From the NCBI GenBank assembly GCA_949752735.1, contig OX457039.1, forward strand, positions 42,431,199 through 42,495,198: 64,000 nt of DNA, written 5' to 3'. Source of the DNA: Lumbricus terrestris. Its lineage: Eukaryota > Annelida > Clitellata > Crassiclitellata > Lumbricidae. How positions within the stretch are numbered: position 1 is the first letter of the stretch; each line of letters starts with the position of its first letter. Below the pieces are notes generated by a model, which saw only the letters and a list, made by a program, of their open reading frames with translations, searched no databases and was not told where the DNA came from. Positions 1 to 10,566 of the stretch are shown piece after piece. The translations under genes and the position numbers were made by a program.

Positions 1-94
1 CTGGATGAGAATGACTATAGGCTGTTGATTATTTCACATGTTTGCACAAACAAATTAACTTGGTTAAGGTAGTCAAGAAACCAGTGTGCACACT

Positions 95-189
95 GTGCAG
101 TATTGTCTATATATATAATGTATATACTATATATATGCATAACTATATATATGTATATATTTATGCATATAACTATATATGTATATATA
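95..189. repeat. AT-rich (TATA)n-like simple repeat, left of MITE
   Basis: Imperfect TA/TATG repeat. The same kind of sequence resumes at 768-825, so the mariner MITE inserted into it. Confidence 0.7.
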
Positions 190-767
190 CACTGTGTCCC
201 AATAAATCGGGACCCCTTTTTATAATGTGAATAAAACTGGCAAATATTCATCGATTGTCACAATTTCAAAACTGTTTTTATCCTGAGATAATTATCTACA
301 AATTGGTAATTTATGAATGGCCCTCACTAAAAAATTACGTCATAATGACGTCATTAATTTACATATCGAAACCAAATGTCAACAAAAATCGTTAGAGAAT
401 GGCGTTCAGCCAAGAAGACAAATTTGTAATAAAATTCTTACGGATAAATAAACATTACGGCGCAAAAACGTTTATTCGAAAATTTCCGGACAAGGTATGG
501 ACAGTGAGTGGTCTAAAAAAAGGTTCTAAGAAAAATTGATTTGACTGGTTCGTCGGAGAAAAAGTTGAGTTCGGTACTTAACATTTGAATTCTCTGATAC
601 AAATGACGTAATTGTGACGTCAATGTTCATGCCAGAAACTTCATATTTGAATCAGGGTAAGATAATTATCTCAGGATAAAAGCAGTTTTGAAATTTTGAA
701 AATCGATTAAGATTTGCCTGTTTTATTCACATTATAAAAAGGGGCCCCGTTTTATTGGGACACAGTG
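190..767 (+). mobile_element. Mariner-type MITE with decayed transposase start
   Basis: Terminal inverted repeats of roughly 110 bp begin CACTGTGTCCCAATAAA on both ends and the element is flanked by TA, the Tc1/mariner target. Inside, around 399-520, a short frame begins MAFSQEDKFVIKFLR and continues with helix-turn-helix-like sequence typical of the N-terminus of mariner transposases before the frame is lost. The catalytic part is absent. The element lies upstream of the first KCC exon seen, presumably in an intron. Confidence 0.85.
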
Positions 768-986
768 TATATATGTATATATATGTATATAGGCATATAA
801 CTATATATATATGTATATTTATATATATAGCAGCATGTCGATGATTTCCCATGAACTATATATTCAGCATTTATCTTTCCTGGAATATATATATGTATAT
901 CGATGGTGGTCGTTTTCTAATGAACGAGGAGGATGAGGTCGTTGCTTGAGGTGACCTCACGTGAAATGGTGGTGCTGGTTTTGCAG

Positions 987-1155
987 GCAAGGGCTTGACC
1001 TTGGTGGCGTCTGTTCTTGAGGGCGACCACCATGACAGGCGACCAGATGCAGAGGTTGCCAAGCACAACATCACAGAGATGATGAAACGCGAAAGAGTGA
1101 AAGGGTTCGCGGAGGTCGTCGTCAGTCGAAATGTCGGAGATGGAGTCAGCTACCT
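987..1155 (+). CDS. KCC exon 1 of those in the window
   Basis: Acceptor ttgcag at 981-986 and donor gttagt at 1156. The exon enters with two bases of a Gly codon and ends with two bases of a Leu codon. It encodes [12 protein letters not shown] through [13 protein letters not shown], the start of the SLC12 C-terminal domain. Confidence 0.92.
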
Positions 1156-2899
1156 GTTAGTCAATCAATCAATCAATCAGTCAATCAATCGTATCAATCA
1201 ATTCATCGATTAATCAATTCGTCAATCAATCAATTCGTCAATCAATCAATTCGTCAATCAATCCGTCAGTCAACCACTTACACTCATTGGTCAATGAATC
1301 AACCATCTAATCATTCAATCACTCACTCAATCAGTCAATCATCAATCAGTGATTTGTCTGTATAAATAGATCAGTCGTTGCTTTTATCAAGTGCATATTT
1401 CCTGCTTCAATCAACTCGCCAATTCAAATAAGCAATTCATATCCTATAGTTCAGTCATCAGAATTTCCGAACAAATAGTCTTTTAACTGAGATCATTAAC
1501 TCAGCAATTTGTTCCGATAAATAATATGTAAAAAATGAATAGAAAATATATCAAAATAAAACACATTGCTTGGTTTTCTGTTAAAGGATACAGGGCGCTG
1601 GTGTTGGTGGCTTGAGACACAATTCTATCCTCATGAATTGGCCACAGAAATGGCGAAAGGAAAACAAGAGCAACCAGTCGATCATCGGTCAGTCAGACAC
1701 AAAGTCATCATTTCTCTAACTACCAGACACTTCAAGTCTATCCGCGTTGTCATGGGAACAGGTTCTCTAGCTCATACCACCAAACTCGTGGCTATTCGAT
1801 CACTGGCGTCTCTTTAAACTCAACGTAATAATATCTGAACAAATTAAAGTAGTCAACGCCATCTTTTTTAAAGTACATATCCCTCAGTATATAATAATAT
1901 ATCCGTCATCTGGGCTGACTTCCCTTCAAAACTGCGTGTATTACATCTGACCAATAAAATCTTTGTTTCATAAATCTCTTAAGTCTTTTATCTTTTGCCG
2001 TACATGTCTGTGTTGAGAATGCTCCTCAGTATCATAGGTTTCTTGAAGGGGCGCTATATAAGTTCACATAATGAATTAATTAATGAATCAATGAATGGGT
2101 TATAAGTAATCGCCTTCTTCTGGTAGAATGGCATCTGCATGCGCTTGTAACAAAAACTGCATGTGCGTATTTGCATGTCTATAAAGTCTCTAGTTTACAT
2201 GGTCCGATATAAGTATGTATACATGCGCACGTGTATATATATGTAGGCCTATACAATGCACGTATTGTATATGCATGTATACTATGCATGCATACCGAGA
2301 CACTTGAGAGGCGTCACTTAGGTAGTCTACCTCAGAAAAGCGACGAGAATTGAGAATTCTAATGTCTAATGTCTAATGTCTATAGATACAGTTTGTGTTC
2401 CGAATGTGATCGTCGTATATGTTTCTGTTGTATTTGCTGCAGATATCATGAGGATCGCTGGCGACAGACAGCTGGCTGTTATGATAGTCAAAGGGATCAA
2501 TCAGTTTCCGGAGAATGGGGATCGTCTCGGTGGAACCATCGATATCTGGTGGATAGTCCGTATCCTTCGAATTTGTCAAGTCGTGCTTCTCTTGCAGTCT
2601 GTCTCACTTTGTCTCAGTCTGAATCCTTATGTTCTTTTACATATTCTTTCTTACTGTCTATGCCTGTGAGCTACCTTAAACTTCGTTTACGGTAGTAATT
2701 TTCAATCTTACAACACCAGTTTTTCAACCCTCATTCTTTATATATACATGTACCACACTTCTTCTTCTACTTCTACTTTTTCTTCTTCTTCTTCTTCTTC
2801 TTCTTCTTCTTCTTCTTCTTCTTCTTCTTCTTCTTCTTCTTCTTCTTCTTCTTCTTCTTCTCTGTCTCTCTCTTCCTCTTTCTCTTTCTCTTTCTCTTC

Positions 2900-2981
<82 letters not shown>

Positions 2982-5900
2982 ATCTGTCTCTCTCTCTGTC
3001 TCTCTCTCTGTCTCTCTCTCTGTGTCTCTCTCTGTCTCTCTCTCTCTTGGTTTATTGTTCCTTGACAAGCCCGATGGTATGAAGCATGATAGTTCTTTTA
3101 AGTATAGTTATAAGTAGGGCCTAAATAAAAAAAAATATTCCTTATAATTATGGTATACCCTTAGACGCACGATGCCTTGCAAATGTATGAATTATAATAG
3201 CAATTCAAAGAAAGTCCTAATAATTGTGTACACGATAAACGTTCTCCTCGCAAACGAATGAACTATATGTAGGGTAGAATGATGTGACCTGGCTCGAGCT
3301 AATAATTATAACCTTGCACGACCGCTGTAGTTTTCCACGTTTGGCCAATTCGCCAGTTTAGCGTATAGCGCATTCGCCTTAATGGTCTTCTAAGAAAAAA
3401 TGACGCGTTATGGCGTGCCTTTTGCTCCCTTGCCTTCTTCTAAAAACACTTATGCAGATCCGACTTTCATTTTCCGATCAGTCTTTAACATTGAACCTAT
3501 GTTGCATATCCTTCTCGACCTCCTCCTCCCTCCTTGTAAGGTCACTCATTAAAAAATGCGATCCATTCGCCAACTCGTTATTCGGTCTTTTTCACTACTT
3601 CAAGTTCACGGCATTAATTTCTTTGCTTTCACTTCCATAATTTAATGTTTTAAAGAGTTCTCATTTTCTATTTCCTAAAATAATAATAATTGTTGACTTC
3701 TTGACAACGCTGACATCAGATGAGGGAGGTCTGTTGATGCTGCTACCTTTCCTACTGACTCAGGGGAAAGTTTGGCGGAAATGCAAGATGCGAATCTTCA
3801 CTGTTGCGCGTAAGCAGCTGCCGGGGAAATCTCTTTTCGTTACACCAATAGTAATAATAGCATTGATAATTTTAGCGCATGTCATGTGTTTTTCTTCTCC
3901 CACGGATTTATTAGGTCTTCCGTGACTAACTATGGTAGGCCTAATAATCAAAATTACCTATTCACGCCCGTGTGTACTTGCACATTAGGCATCTGCCTTT
4001 TTTTAGAGTATAGCTGTTCAACTAAGCTAACAATTTGGCTATGGATATCAAATGAAGTAATTTACGATCAGTCGTTTAAAATATCATCGTACATGTAAAT
4101 AAGTATATTTTTAACGAGACGCCCTAACAAATAGGCTACGCAGCTATTATAGGCCTACATGGCAAGCTTAATGCATTCAAGCAATTTTTTATGTAATATG
4201 CACGCCAAGAATTTTAATGAGAGAATTTATTGCACAATGCACAGTATAGCCTGCTAAAGGGAACGTAGGACAGGAAGAGTGTTTTCCTTTAGTGATGCAT
4301 GAAAATGCTAATTTCATCTGAAGTATATACATTTCATCCACCTCCCTTATTCCTGCATCCATCTTATGGACCAATGTGTTGCTCATAAATTCATAATGTT
4401 TAATCGGTTATGCACTTTCTGTCCAATCAGATCGTTGCTTCTTGAGTCTTGACGACTTCTTAGGAATTGGCAACTGCGTTAACAAGCTTGACGATTTCTG
4501 CAGGTGAAACTTTTATTTCTCTTTTAGAAATGGAAGATAACAGTATCCAGATTAAGAAGGACATGGAAAAGTTCCTCTACCACCTGCGCATAACCGCACA
4601 AGTTAAAGTGGTAGAAATGGTAAGACAATTTCAAACGAAGTAGTCTATGCTACCATTCGTCCAATCCATATATTATCTCTTCAATAAACGTCTTCGCTCT
4701 TCATTTCTGTATGTGTAGGCCTACACCGTACACTGTATGCTGTACAGTCAGTCAGCCATCAAACTAGTTCTGTGCTGTTCAGACTAATAAATATTTCAAA
4801 TTAATCTTAAAGAGCAATTGAGAGGTTAATCTGTTTTTCCGGAATCCATTTTTCTGCTTATTTACGTTCAGTTACGTACGAGCATAGTTTTGTCTAAACT
4901 GGAAGTATAGCTCCTTATAACCTATGCCAACAAATTCATGAGCATTATCTCGGACCCATATATGGGCTGTACTTACAATTCCATGTGGAATATGGATCTT
5001 ACAAGTGTTCGTGTGTATGCTGCCAGAGGTACTTGTAATAGCAGAGAAGGAATTGCCGCTTGAATTATCTTTGAGCCTGCACCAGTACTGGCACTGTGTT
5101 CTGCGCCAGTAATGGCCATAATAATGTCCAAAGTGCGCCAGTTATGGTACCTCCTTCTCTACTTGCAATGATTCTAGTGATGGTGTTGTCTCTGGTAGCC
5201 GACTAGTGACATCTCGGCCTACACGTACGAGCGGACTCTGATGATGGAGCAGAGAACGGCTCTGCTGGAGAAAATGCACATCAAACGATCGTCGCTTGCG
5301 GTCAGTTCTATTGTATTGCATTGTATTGTATATAAGCGTTTATGCATCAAGTCGCAAAGGCATTCAGTTGCTATAAATACTCAGGCGACGATAAGAAAGA
5401 ATCGCTTTTTACGCGCAGCCAGATCGAAAACCATCTTCTCGATAACGTTCAAAATTTAACAGATTGCAATGTTTTTATATTAGTCACCTAGCTGTCTATC
5501 TTCATTTTATATCAATGACACAGAAATCGATCAATTTCGCTGGACAAGTTTATGATTAGGGGTTTGTTCAATGCAGGAATCAATACACAATGACCATCTC
5601 AGATTAGATTGAACATTGGGTAGGCTACTATGTCACAAGGCGAACGCTAGAACAACAAACCATAGTGCTGCGTAACATTCATTCATTCGAGTATTTATAT
5701 AGCGCCTCTTCAAGGAAACTACTCAGAGGCGCTCGAAACATTGTTTCACTGTGGTCCCTCTTCCAAGCATACTCGTAAACATTTTTTCACTAACTTTGGC
5801 GGTGGACTTAGTTGTACTTACTTGGTGGACTCGTGTGTTTGCACTCATAACTCTTTAGTCTCAGGTGAGTGTCTTTACTTCTTAGCCTCAGATGATTGTG

Positions 5901-8537
5901 GACCAAGCGCATCCTCATCACGTCTACCATCTCTCGCCTCGTCATCAGCAAACTCAGCAGCAGCAGCAGCAGCCGCATCCAGAGGCGCCGCATCCAGGCA
6001 CAGATGCCGTCGCCATAGACATGCACAAACTGGAGACCGACGTAGTAGTAGGAGGAGGAGCGATTGCGTTCAAGAGAATCGAAGAAACGGACGAAGCGGA
6101 GGAGGCGGAAGAAGAGGAGGAAAAGACGAAGGAAGTGGCAGCGGAGGAGGATCAGCCAGACCGCGCGGAAAGACCAGCGCAAGAGCCAGTGGACGACGCG
6201 AAGGACACGGAGACGGAGAGAGAGGACGCTGAAGGTGAAGACACCGTCGACCAACACGAAGATCACCTGGCCTGCGCCGACCCCGCAGACGCCGCAGCGA
6301 AAAGGAAATCGGAGGAAGCGGTAAGAACCGAGGTAAAGATGAACAGCATCGAAGGAGTTGGCAGCAGCAGCAATATCGAGAAGGTCACTCCGCCGCCGAA
6401 CTATAACAGTCTGGCGGCTAAGCTGATTCCGAGTGCACAGCAAACGCACGGGTCGAAGCAGGAAGCATCGCCGAGCGTTCAAGTTCCGTAAGTTTACATT
6501 ACATTCTCATTGTTTTATTCGATTTTATTTCTTAGTTTTCTATTTTATTAGTGTGTAGTACGTTTTGATCTTTTCATCTTATTTTTATCCGTTCAGTTTT
6601 CATTTTATGGTCCGTTTATAATTGGCTTGCTGTTATTTTTTTGTTTTTTCTGCACTTTAGCATCCAACGATTGATAATTTTGATGCAAAGACAAGATCTT
6701 CTTAGATTATCCAATTACTAGCATGGTATCCACAAAAGAAGTTTCTTACTTCCAAATCAAAGCTTGAATTGTCGAGGTGTAAGCGAGGCCTCCATGCAGG
6801 GCTTTTTTACCGTGCAGTTCTAAACAAAATGTGTAGTTGCAAATGAATTTGTGCAGTTGTAAAAGCAATTCTGTGCAGTGAAAATCATTAGAAAAAGGTC
6901 ATTGCAGTCTGTTCACCACGGAAGAACGAAATGGAACGAAGGACCTGTGCAGTGAAAAAATATGGAGGAAGGAAATATTAAGAAATTTCAAGTGGATGAC
7001 AGATTCTATTTCTATGCGGCGACTTGCGACTTTCTTGGAAAACTTGTGACAATCAATTAATTAATCAATCAATTAATCAATCAATCAATCAATCAATCAA
7101 TTAATTTTTTATTGGTCCGTATGTATCAAGCACACTAAGATATAAGGCAGGAAAATAGTTACATAAAGGCATTAGAAGTATCACAAATTAATCAGGCAAT
7201 AATCAAAGTGAGAACTAATTAGTTAACGCAAAAGTTAAAACTTGTGACAAACTCTGACAAACGATTAAAAAAAGGTCATCAAAGTTTTTCGCCACCGACT
7301 TCCGACTTTTTTGGACAGATTTTCAGAAACGATAAAATAAAGGTCATGAGAAATTTTCGCCGCCAAAGCCACACTAGAAGAAACTTGCTGGTTGTGCAAT
7401 TCTAAAAATGTCTTTTAAGAATACCTGGCTCCATGTATAGTCTACACTGAGCAGAAGGTAACAGGGAGATATCAGCCAGCGGACTTGTATTAACCGTTGA
7501 GTGTTGACGGACCATAGTAACAATTCTTCATGTCTAACTTGACTGATTCGAGTTAGAATACAATTTCAGCAACTATTAGGCTATCCACATATTTTACTTA
7601 GTGGTCACGTGGATCACCGCCGGGAGATCTAAGTCGTCTTGTCTTAAGCATGCACTATTTAGAATCATACAGTCATTGACCGTATTCGACATTCTTTGAC
7701 TTCACTGTGCTGGCAAGCGACGTATACAAAGTGCCAAGACATCTCTCCATCAATTCATTGCTGGACTGGCCATTGTTCAATAATTTATAGTGACTGGTTT
7801 GGTTCAGAACAGTAATTTCCTTTTCGGCCAATGCGTTGTAGAAATTCGCAGAATATTCGCCGCATGCACACGGCAATACGCTTGAACCAGGTCATCAAGG
7901 AGGAGTCAATCGACGCTAAGCTCACCATCATCAACCTCCCTGGACCTCCGAGAGACAACTCGGGCGAAGAGAACTGTATCCTTTATTCGTATTCATAAAT
8001 TTCTATAGCACCAACTAAATTAAAAAACTCCCCATGCAGAGGCTCTACATGTATGTCGGAAAAGTCCACTCCACTTATGCAGCCCTGCTGTATTTAAACA
8101 CACTGTTCCCCAAAGATCTGCTTTTACCACACTCTTAATCAATCAATCAATCAATCAGAATTTATATAGCGCCCCTTCAAGGTACCAACTTAGAGGCGCT
8201 CCCGGCCGAGATAAAGGGAAAAACAGTCTTCAACAGTTTGTGAAATTGAGAACAGCTTGGGAGGTGTCGTATTGTCAAGGGTAGACCATTCCAGGTTGTT
8301 GGACATAATGCGATAACATGGTCGACTGATACGAATCGTTCGAATCGAAATCATGGACGTATGAAGACGTCTGTAATGAGGAATTGAGGAAGCAGCAGTA
8401 GGCCTACGTGGGTAGGAGCACAGTAGGCATGGAGACCTTTCTACAGAAGGAGTTGAGTAGTGTATTGGCTGCATTACTCTCAGTACGAGTAGGCTAAGTA
8501 TATGAAATGTCTCGCATCTGTATTATTCCGAGTTGCG

Positions 8538-8613
<76 letters not shown>

Positions 8614-10489
8614 CTTTTATATATATATTCGTTTTGTGAATACTGTAGAATTCTATAAGCGCGCATTGGTTCCACAGTTCAGCGATTTGCTAATGTAAAA
8701 CGAATACCAACTAAACCAGTGGTTCCCAAACTTTTTTGACTGTCGGGCCACTTTTTCTAAGTTGGAGGAGACGAGGGCCACTTTTTTCTTAGTTAAAGGA
8801 CATTAGTGGGCCACAAGGTTTAAATTTAATTAACTATAGGCATATAACAATTTTATAATTGAATCAAAAAAGAATGTTTGATACAGTTCAAAGATGATCT
8901 TTTCAGCAATCGCATGGCTGTCATTGATTTGCAGAACTTATGCACAGCGCCCCTTCCTTCAGCGTCGGCTCATGAGTCCGGCGCTCCGCACATCGTTTTA
9001 CAATTATTTTTGTTGTTTTTGTTGCTTTTTTTATTATTTTTTTTATTATAGGCTTACGACCATTTACGGTGCGCCAGAGGCCCTCCTGCTTTACTAAAGG
9101 CTTACGGGGTTTTAATCCACGCCAGCGGCCCAGCAGGGAAGCATTTAATTATTATTTCACTTTGATCTTAGCCAAAAGGCCGAGAAGCGGTACTGCCTCT
9201 TGCGTTGCTGGGGCTTATATAGGGTCGGCCGTAGCGTTAAAAAAGTGTCTAACGAGATTTTCAATTCCCTTTTTTCGGTAAATTTGACGTCTGCTAGAGA
9301 CTGACTTTTAACGTACACGTTCATTACAATTTTATGCGGTATATTTAAGCAGCCTATGACGAAAACACGACCCAGTATACGCTAAGCCGAATCTTCCCTA
9401 TCTAAACCGTGTTAAAATTACGCTCGTGTGGCGCCATTACTCCTCTGGCGGAAACCGTTGTAGGCCTACTTCGTGCTTAGATACCAAAAGTTGGTATCCA
9501 AGCGTGACGTCGTACCATTATTGTTCGTCGGTTTTGCAGCGCGAAACGATGCATAGGCCTATAGGCATTAGCACTGGACGCACAATAATTATAAATTTAT
9601 AAATTATTTGTATGTTTGTATTGTATTGTATTTGATCATTTGTAAAGCGTCTAAAGCTTAGGGTGAACTGTTCAGAAGCGCTCCCACTATGCAGAGCCCC
9701 TTGAGAGCAGGCAGGTTTCGAGAAGAACGAAGGAAGAAGATAGACTGCCAAAAGAATGGTATAGGGCAAACGGAAGGAGATAGAGGTCTATTAGAGTATA
9801 AGTAATTTACCGTTAATTGCGACTGAACCGAAAAGAATGTTTGATACGATCTATTTACGTCCAAATAAAATAATTTGTAATAGAAAAGAACTATATAATA
9901 TTATATTCTGTCATGTCAAAATTTTCAATTTTTACATATATTTTCCTTAATTCATTGAGATGCTGCGGGCCATTTTTGTCGGCCAGGCGGGCCACTTTTG
10001 GCCCGCGGGCCGCGGGTTGGGAACCGCTGAACTAAACCAACCGGGAACTCTTAGCTCTGAGATCCATATGGTATAGGCTACTTTAAATAAGAGAATCTGT
10101 GGATCAATATTGCTCTAAGACTTAGTAAATGTAGGAATCGCCAATGGTGATTTCTCTAGTTATTTTGGCGCTGTTTCCTTTATTATAACGAACCTTGCGC
10201 TTTGTCAATCAAATTGAGCATCAATTACACCAGAGTAGAACGCGCTTCTGATTTAGTTTCTGTTAAAGTGGCGCTGTACAAATTCGTAGAGCATGGGTTG
10301 CATACAATAATATAGCCACGGACACCATGCTTTAGCCGCCATATCACCGAAGTTCGAGCCCTGGTTGTTCGCATCATCCTTAATTCTGTCCTGACAGATA
10401 TGGACTTCTTGGAAGCGCTGACCGAAGGACTCGAGCGAGTCCTGATGGTTCGAGGCGGAGGTAAAGAGGTCATCACAATCTACTCATAG
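987..10489 (+). CDS. K-Cl cotransporter (SLC12 KCC family), C-terminal part, nine exons
   Basis: Partial gene; upstream exons lie outside the window. KCC proteins move K+ and Cl- together out of cells across the plasma membrane; this part is the cytoplasmic C-terminal domain. Exons: 987-1155, 1587-1687, 2443-2559, 3720-3809, 4528-4619, 5199-5300, 5892-6487, 7842-7975, 10398-10489. All junctions are GT-AG and keep one frame through 496 codons plus TAG. Seen motifs that match the family: [94 protein letters not shown], and the terminal [13 protein letters not shown]. Exon 7 is much longer than the corresponding vertebrate linker. No transmembrane segments are expected here because they are encoded upstream. 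Which KCC paralogue it matches cannot be decided from this part. Confidence 0.95.
1159..1350. repeat. (TCAA)n tetranucleotide microsatellite
   Basis: Imperfect TCAA repeats in the intron after the 987-1155 exon. Similar tracts occur at 7041-7105 and 8139-8158. Confidence 0.85.
1587..1687 (+). CDS. KCC exon 2 of those in the window
   Basis: Acceptor at 1585-1586 and donor gtcagt at 1688. It encodes [19 protein letters not shown], the family's IQSAGLGG-type segment. The reading frame is fixed by both neighbouring exons; the longer open frame on this strand at 1566-1817 is out of frame and not the gene. Confidence 0.92.
2036..2076 (+). repeat. SINE 3' tail fragment
   Basis: Contains TTGAAGGGGCGCTATATAAG and then an AT-rich ATTAATGAA tail. 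The same tail ends the complete SINE at 28645-28865. Other isolated tails: 5688-5737 (minus), 8160-8202 (minus), and degenerate copies near 22305, 43098 and 61573. Confidence 0.65.
2443..2559 (+). CDS. KCC exon 3 of those in the window
   Basis: Acceptor ctgcag ends at 2442 and donor gtatcc starts at 2560. It encodes [31 protein letters not shown] and IDIWWIV. The His codon after WWIV is split: C here, AT in the next exon. Confidence 0.93.
2757..3052. repeat. (TTC)n followed by (TC)n microsatellite
   Basis: Roughly 100 bp of TTC repeats (2760-2862) pass into about 190 bp of TC repeats with TGTC interruptions. Long Ser/Leu or Arg/Glu open frames here are artefacts of the repeat. Confidence 0.95.
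3720..3809 (+). CDS. KCC exon 4 of those in the window
   Basis: Acceptor acatcag ends at 3719 and donor gtaagc starts at 3810. It encodes [18 protein letters not shown] and [11 protein letters not shown], a highly conserved SLC12 segment. Confidence 0.94.
4528..4619 (+). CDS. KCC exon 5 of those in the window
   Basis: Acceptor cttttag ends at 4527 and donor gtaaga starts at 4620. It encodes [20 protein letters not shown] followed by [10 protein letters not shown], matching the KCC family. Confidence 0.94.
5199..5300 (+). CDS. KCC exon 6 of those in the window
   Basis: Acceptor ggtag ends at 5198 and donor gtcagt starts at 5301; exactly 34 codons, phase 0 at both ends. It encodes [18 protein letters not shown] and ends [10 protein letters not shown]. 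Confidence 0.93.
5892..6487 (+). CDS. KCC exon 7: long low-complexity linker
   Basis: The acceptor is ctcag at 5887-5891; cttag ending at 5885 is also in frame and would add Pro-Gln. The donor is gtaagt at 6488. The 198 residues contain a His/Pro/Gln-rich start with a run of six Gln from CAG repeats (about residues 22-27), a Glu-rich acidic block (about residues 63-90), a basic and polar middle, and TPPPNYNSL near the end, which contains a PPxY motif. In vertebrate KCCs this linker is about 75 residues and carries regulatory phosphothreonines in a TWTREK-like context; I see no such motif here. The exon is retained as coding because phase and splice sites agree on both sides. Confidence 0.82.
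6797..7427. mobile_element. hAT-like MITE (CAGGGCTTTTTT family) in KCC intron
   Basis: Starts CAGGGCTTTTTTACCG and ends TTAAGAATACCTG; flanks cctccatg and gctccatg agree at 7 of 8 positions as a target duplication. A (TCAA)n tract lies inside. The same family occurs at 42166-42359 and 44284-44486. Confidence 0.75.
7842..7975 (+). CDS. KCC exon 8 of those in the window
   Basis: The acceptor ttgtag ends at 7841 and was chosen over the later cag at 7850 because only the former keeps phase with exon 7. Donor gtatcc starts at 7976. It encodes [18 protein letters not shown] and [15 protein letters not shown]. Confidence 0.92.
8541..8611. repeat. (TA)n microsatellite
   Basis: About 70 bp of pure TA dinucleotide in the intron before the last KCC exon. 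Confidence 0.95.
8717..10029. mobile_element. Non-autonomous hAT element, 1313 bp, in KCC intron
   Basis: Ends are CAGTGGTTCCCAAAC and, reading inward from the right, CAGCGGTTCCCAACCC. Both sides carry the same 8-bp duplication aactaaac (8709-8716 and 10030-10037), diagnostic of hAT transposition. No transposase is visible. The interior carries a U2 snRNA 5' fragment at 9162-9191 and a SINE-tail-like stretch near 9640-9690. Confidence 0.92.
9162..9191 (-). pseudogene. U2 snRNA 5' fragment inside a hAT element
   Basis: Read on the minus strand, the sequence ACCGCTTCTCGGCC...GCTAAGATCAA matches the first about 30 nt of U2 snRNA. After that it diverges, so the branch-point-recognition region and the rest of U2 are missing. 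A TATATAAG stretch lies about 24-30 bp upstream on the same strand (9214-9221), where a TATA box would be. A truncated pseudogene or captured promoter-plus-start is more likely than a working U2 gene. Confidence 0.75.
10398..10489 (+). CDS. KCC last coding exon with stop
   Basis: Acceptor tgacag ends at 10397. It encodes [20 protein letters not shown] and then GKEVITIYS, ending at TAG 10487-10489. This is the hallmark C-terminus of the KCC family. Confidence 0.95.
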
Positions 10490-10566
10490 GATGAAGATGC
10501 GATGGAAGATGCAATGGAAGATGCGATGGAAGATGCAATGGAAGGATGCAATGGAAGATGAAGAGT
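10490..10566 (+). repeat. 12-13 bp minisatellite in the KCC 3' UTR
   Basis: Directly after the stop codon the motif gatgcratggaa recurs about five times with small variations. It lies in presumed 3' UTR and is purine-rich on the coding strand. Confidence 0.75.

Noticed and set aside
1566..1817. 83-codon plus-strand frame
   Set aside because: Out of frame with the KCC exon at 1587-1687, whose frame is fixed by motif and phase.
2724..3068. Arg/Glu-rich and Ser-rich open frames
   Set aside because: Translations of (TTC)n and (TC)n microsatellites.
5741..6482. Two other open frames over the KCC linker exon (plus-strand 163 codons, minus-strand 224 codons)
   Set aside because: Shadows of a repeat-rich exon; only the frame starting at 5892 keeps splice phase with its neighbours and shows the family context.
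9162..9191. Functional U2 snRNA gene
   Set aside because: Only about the first 30 nt match; the remaining body of U2 is absent.
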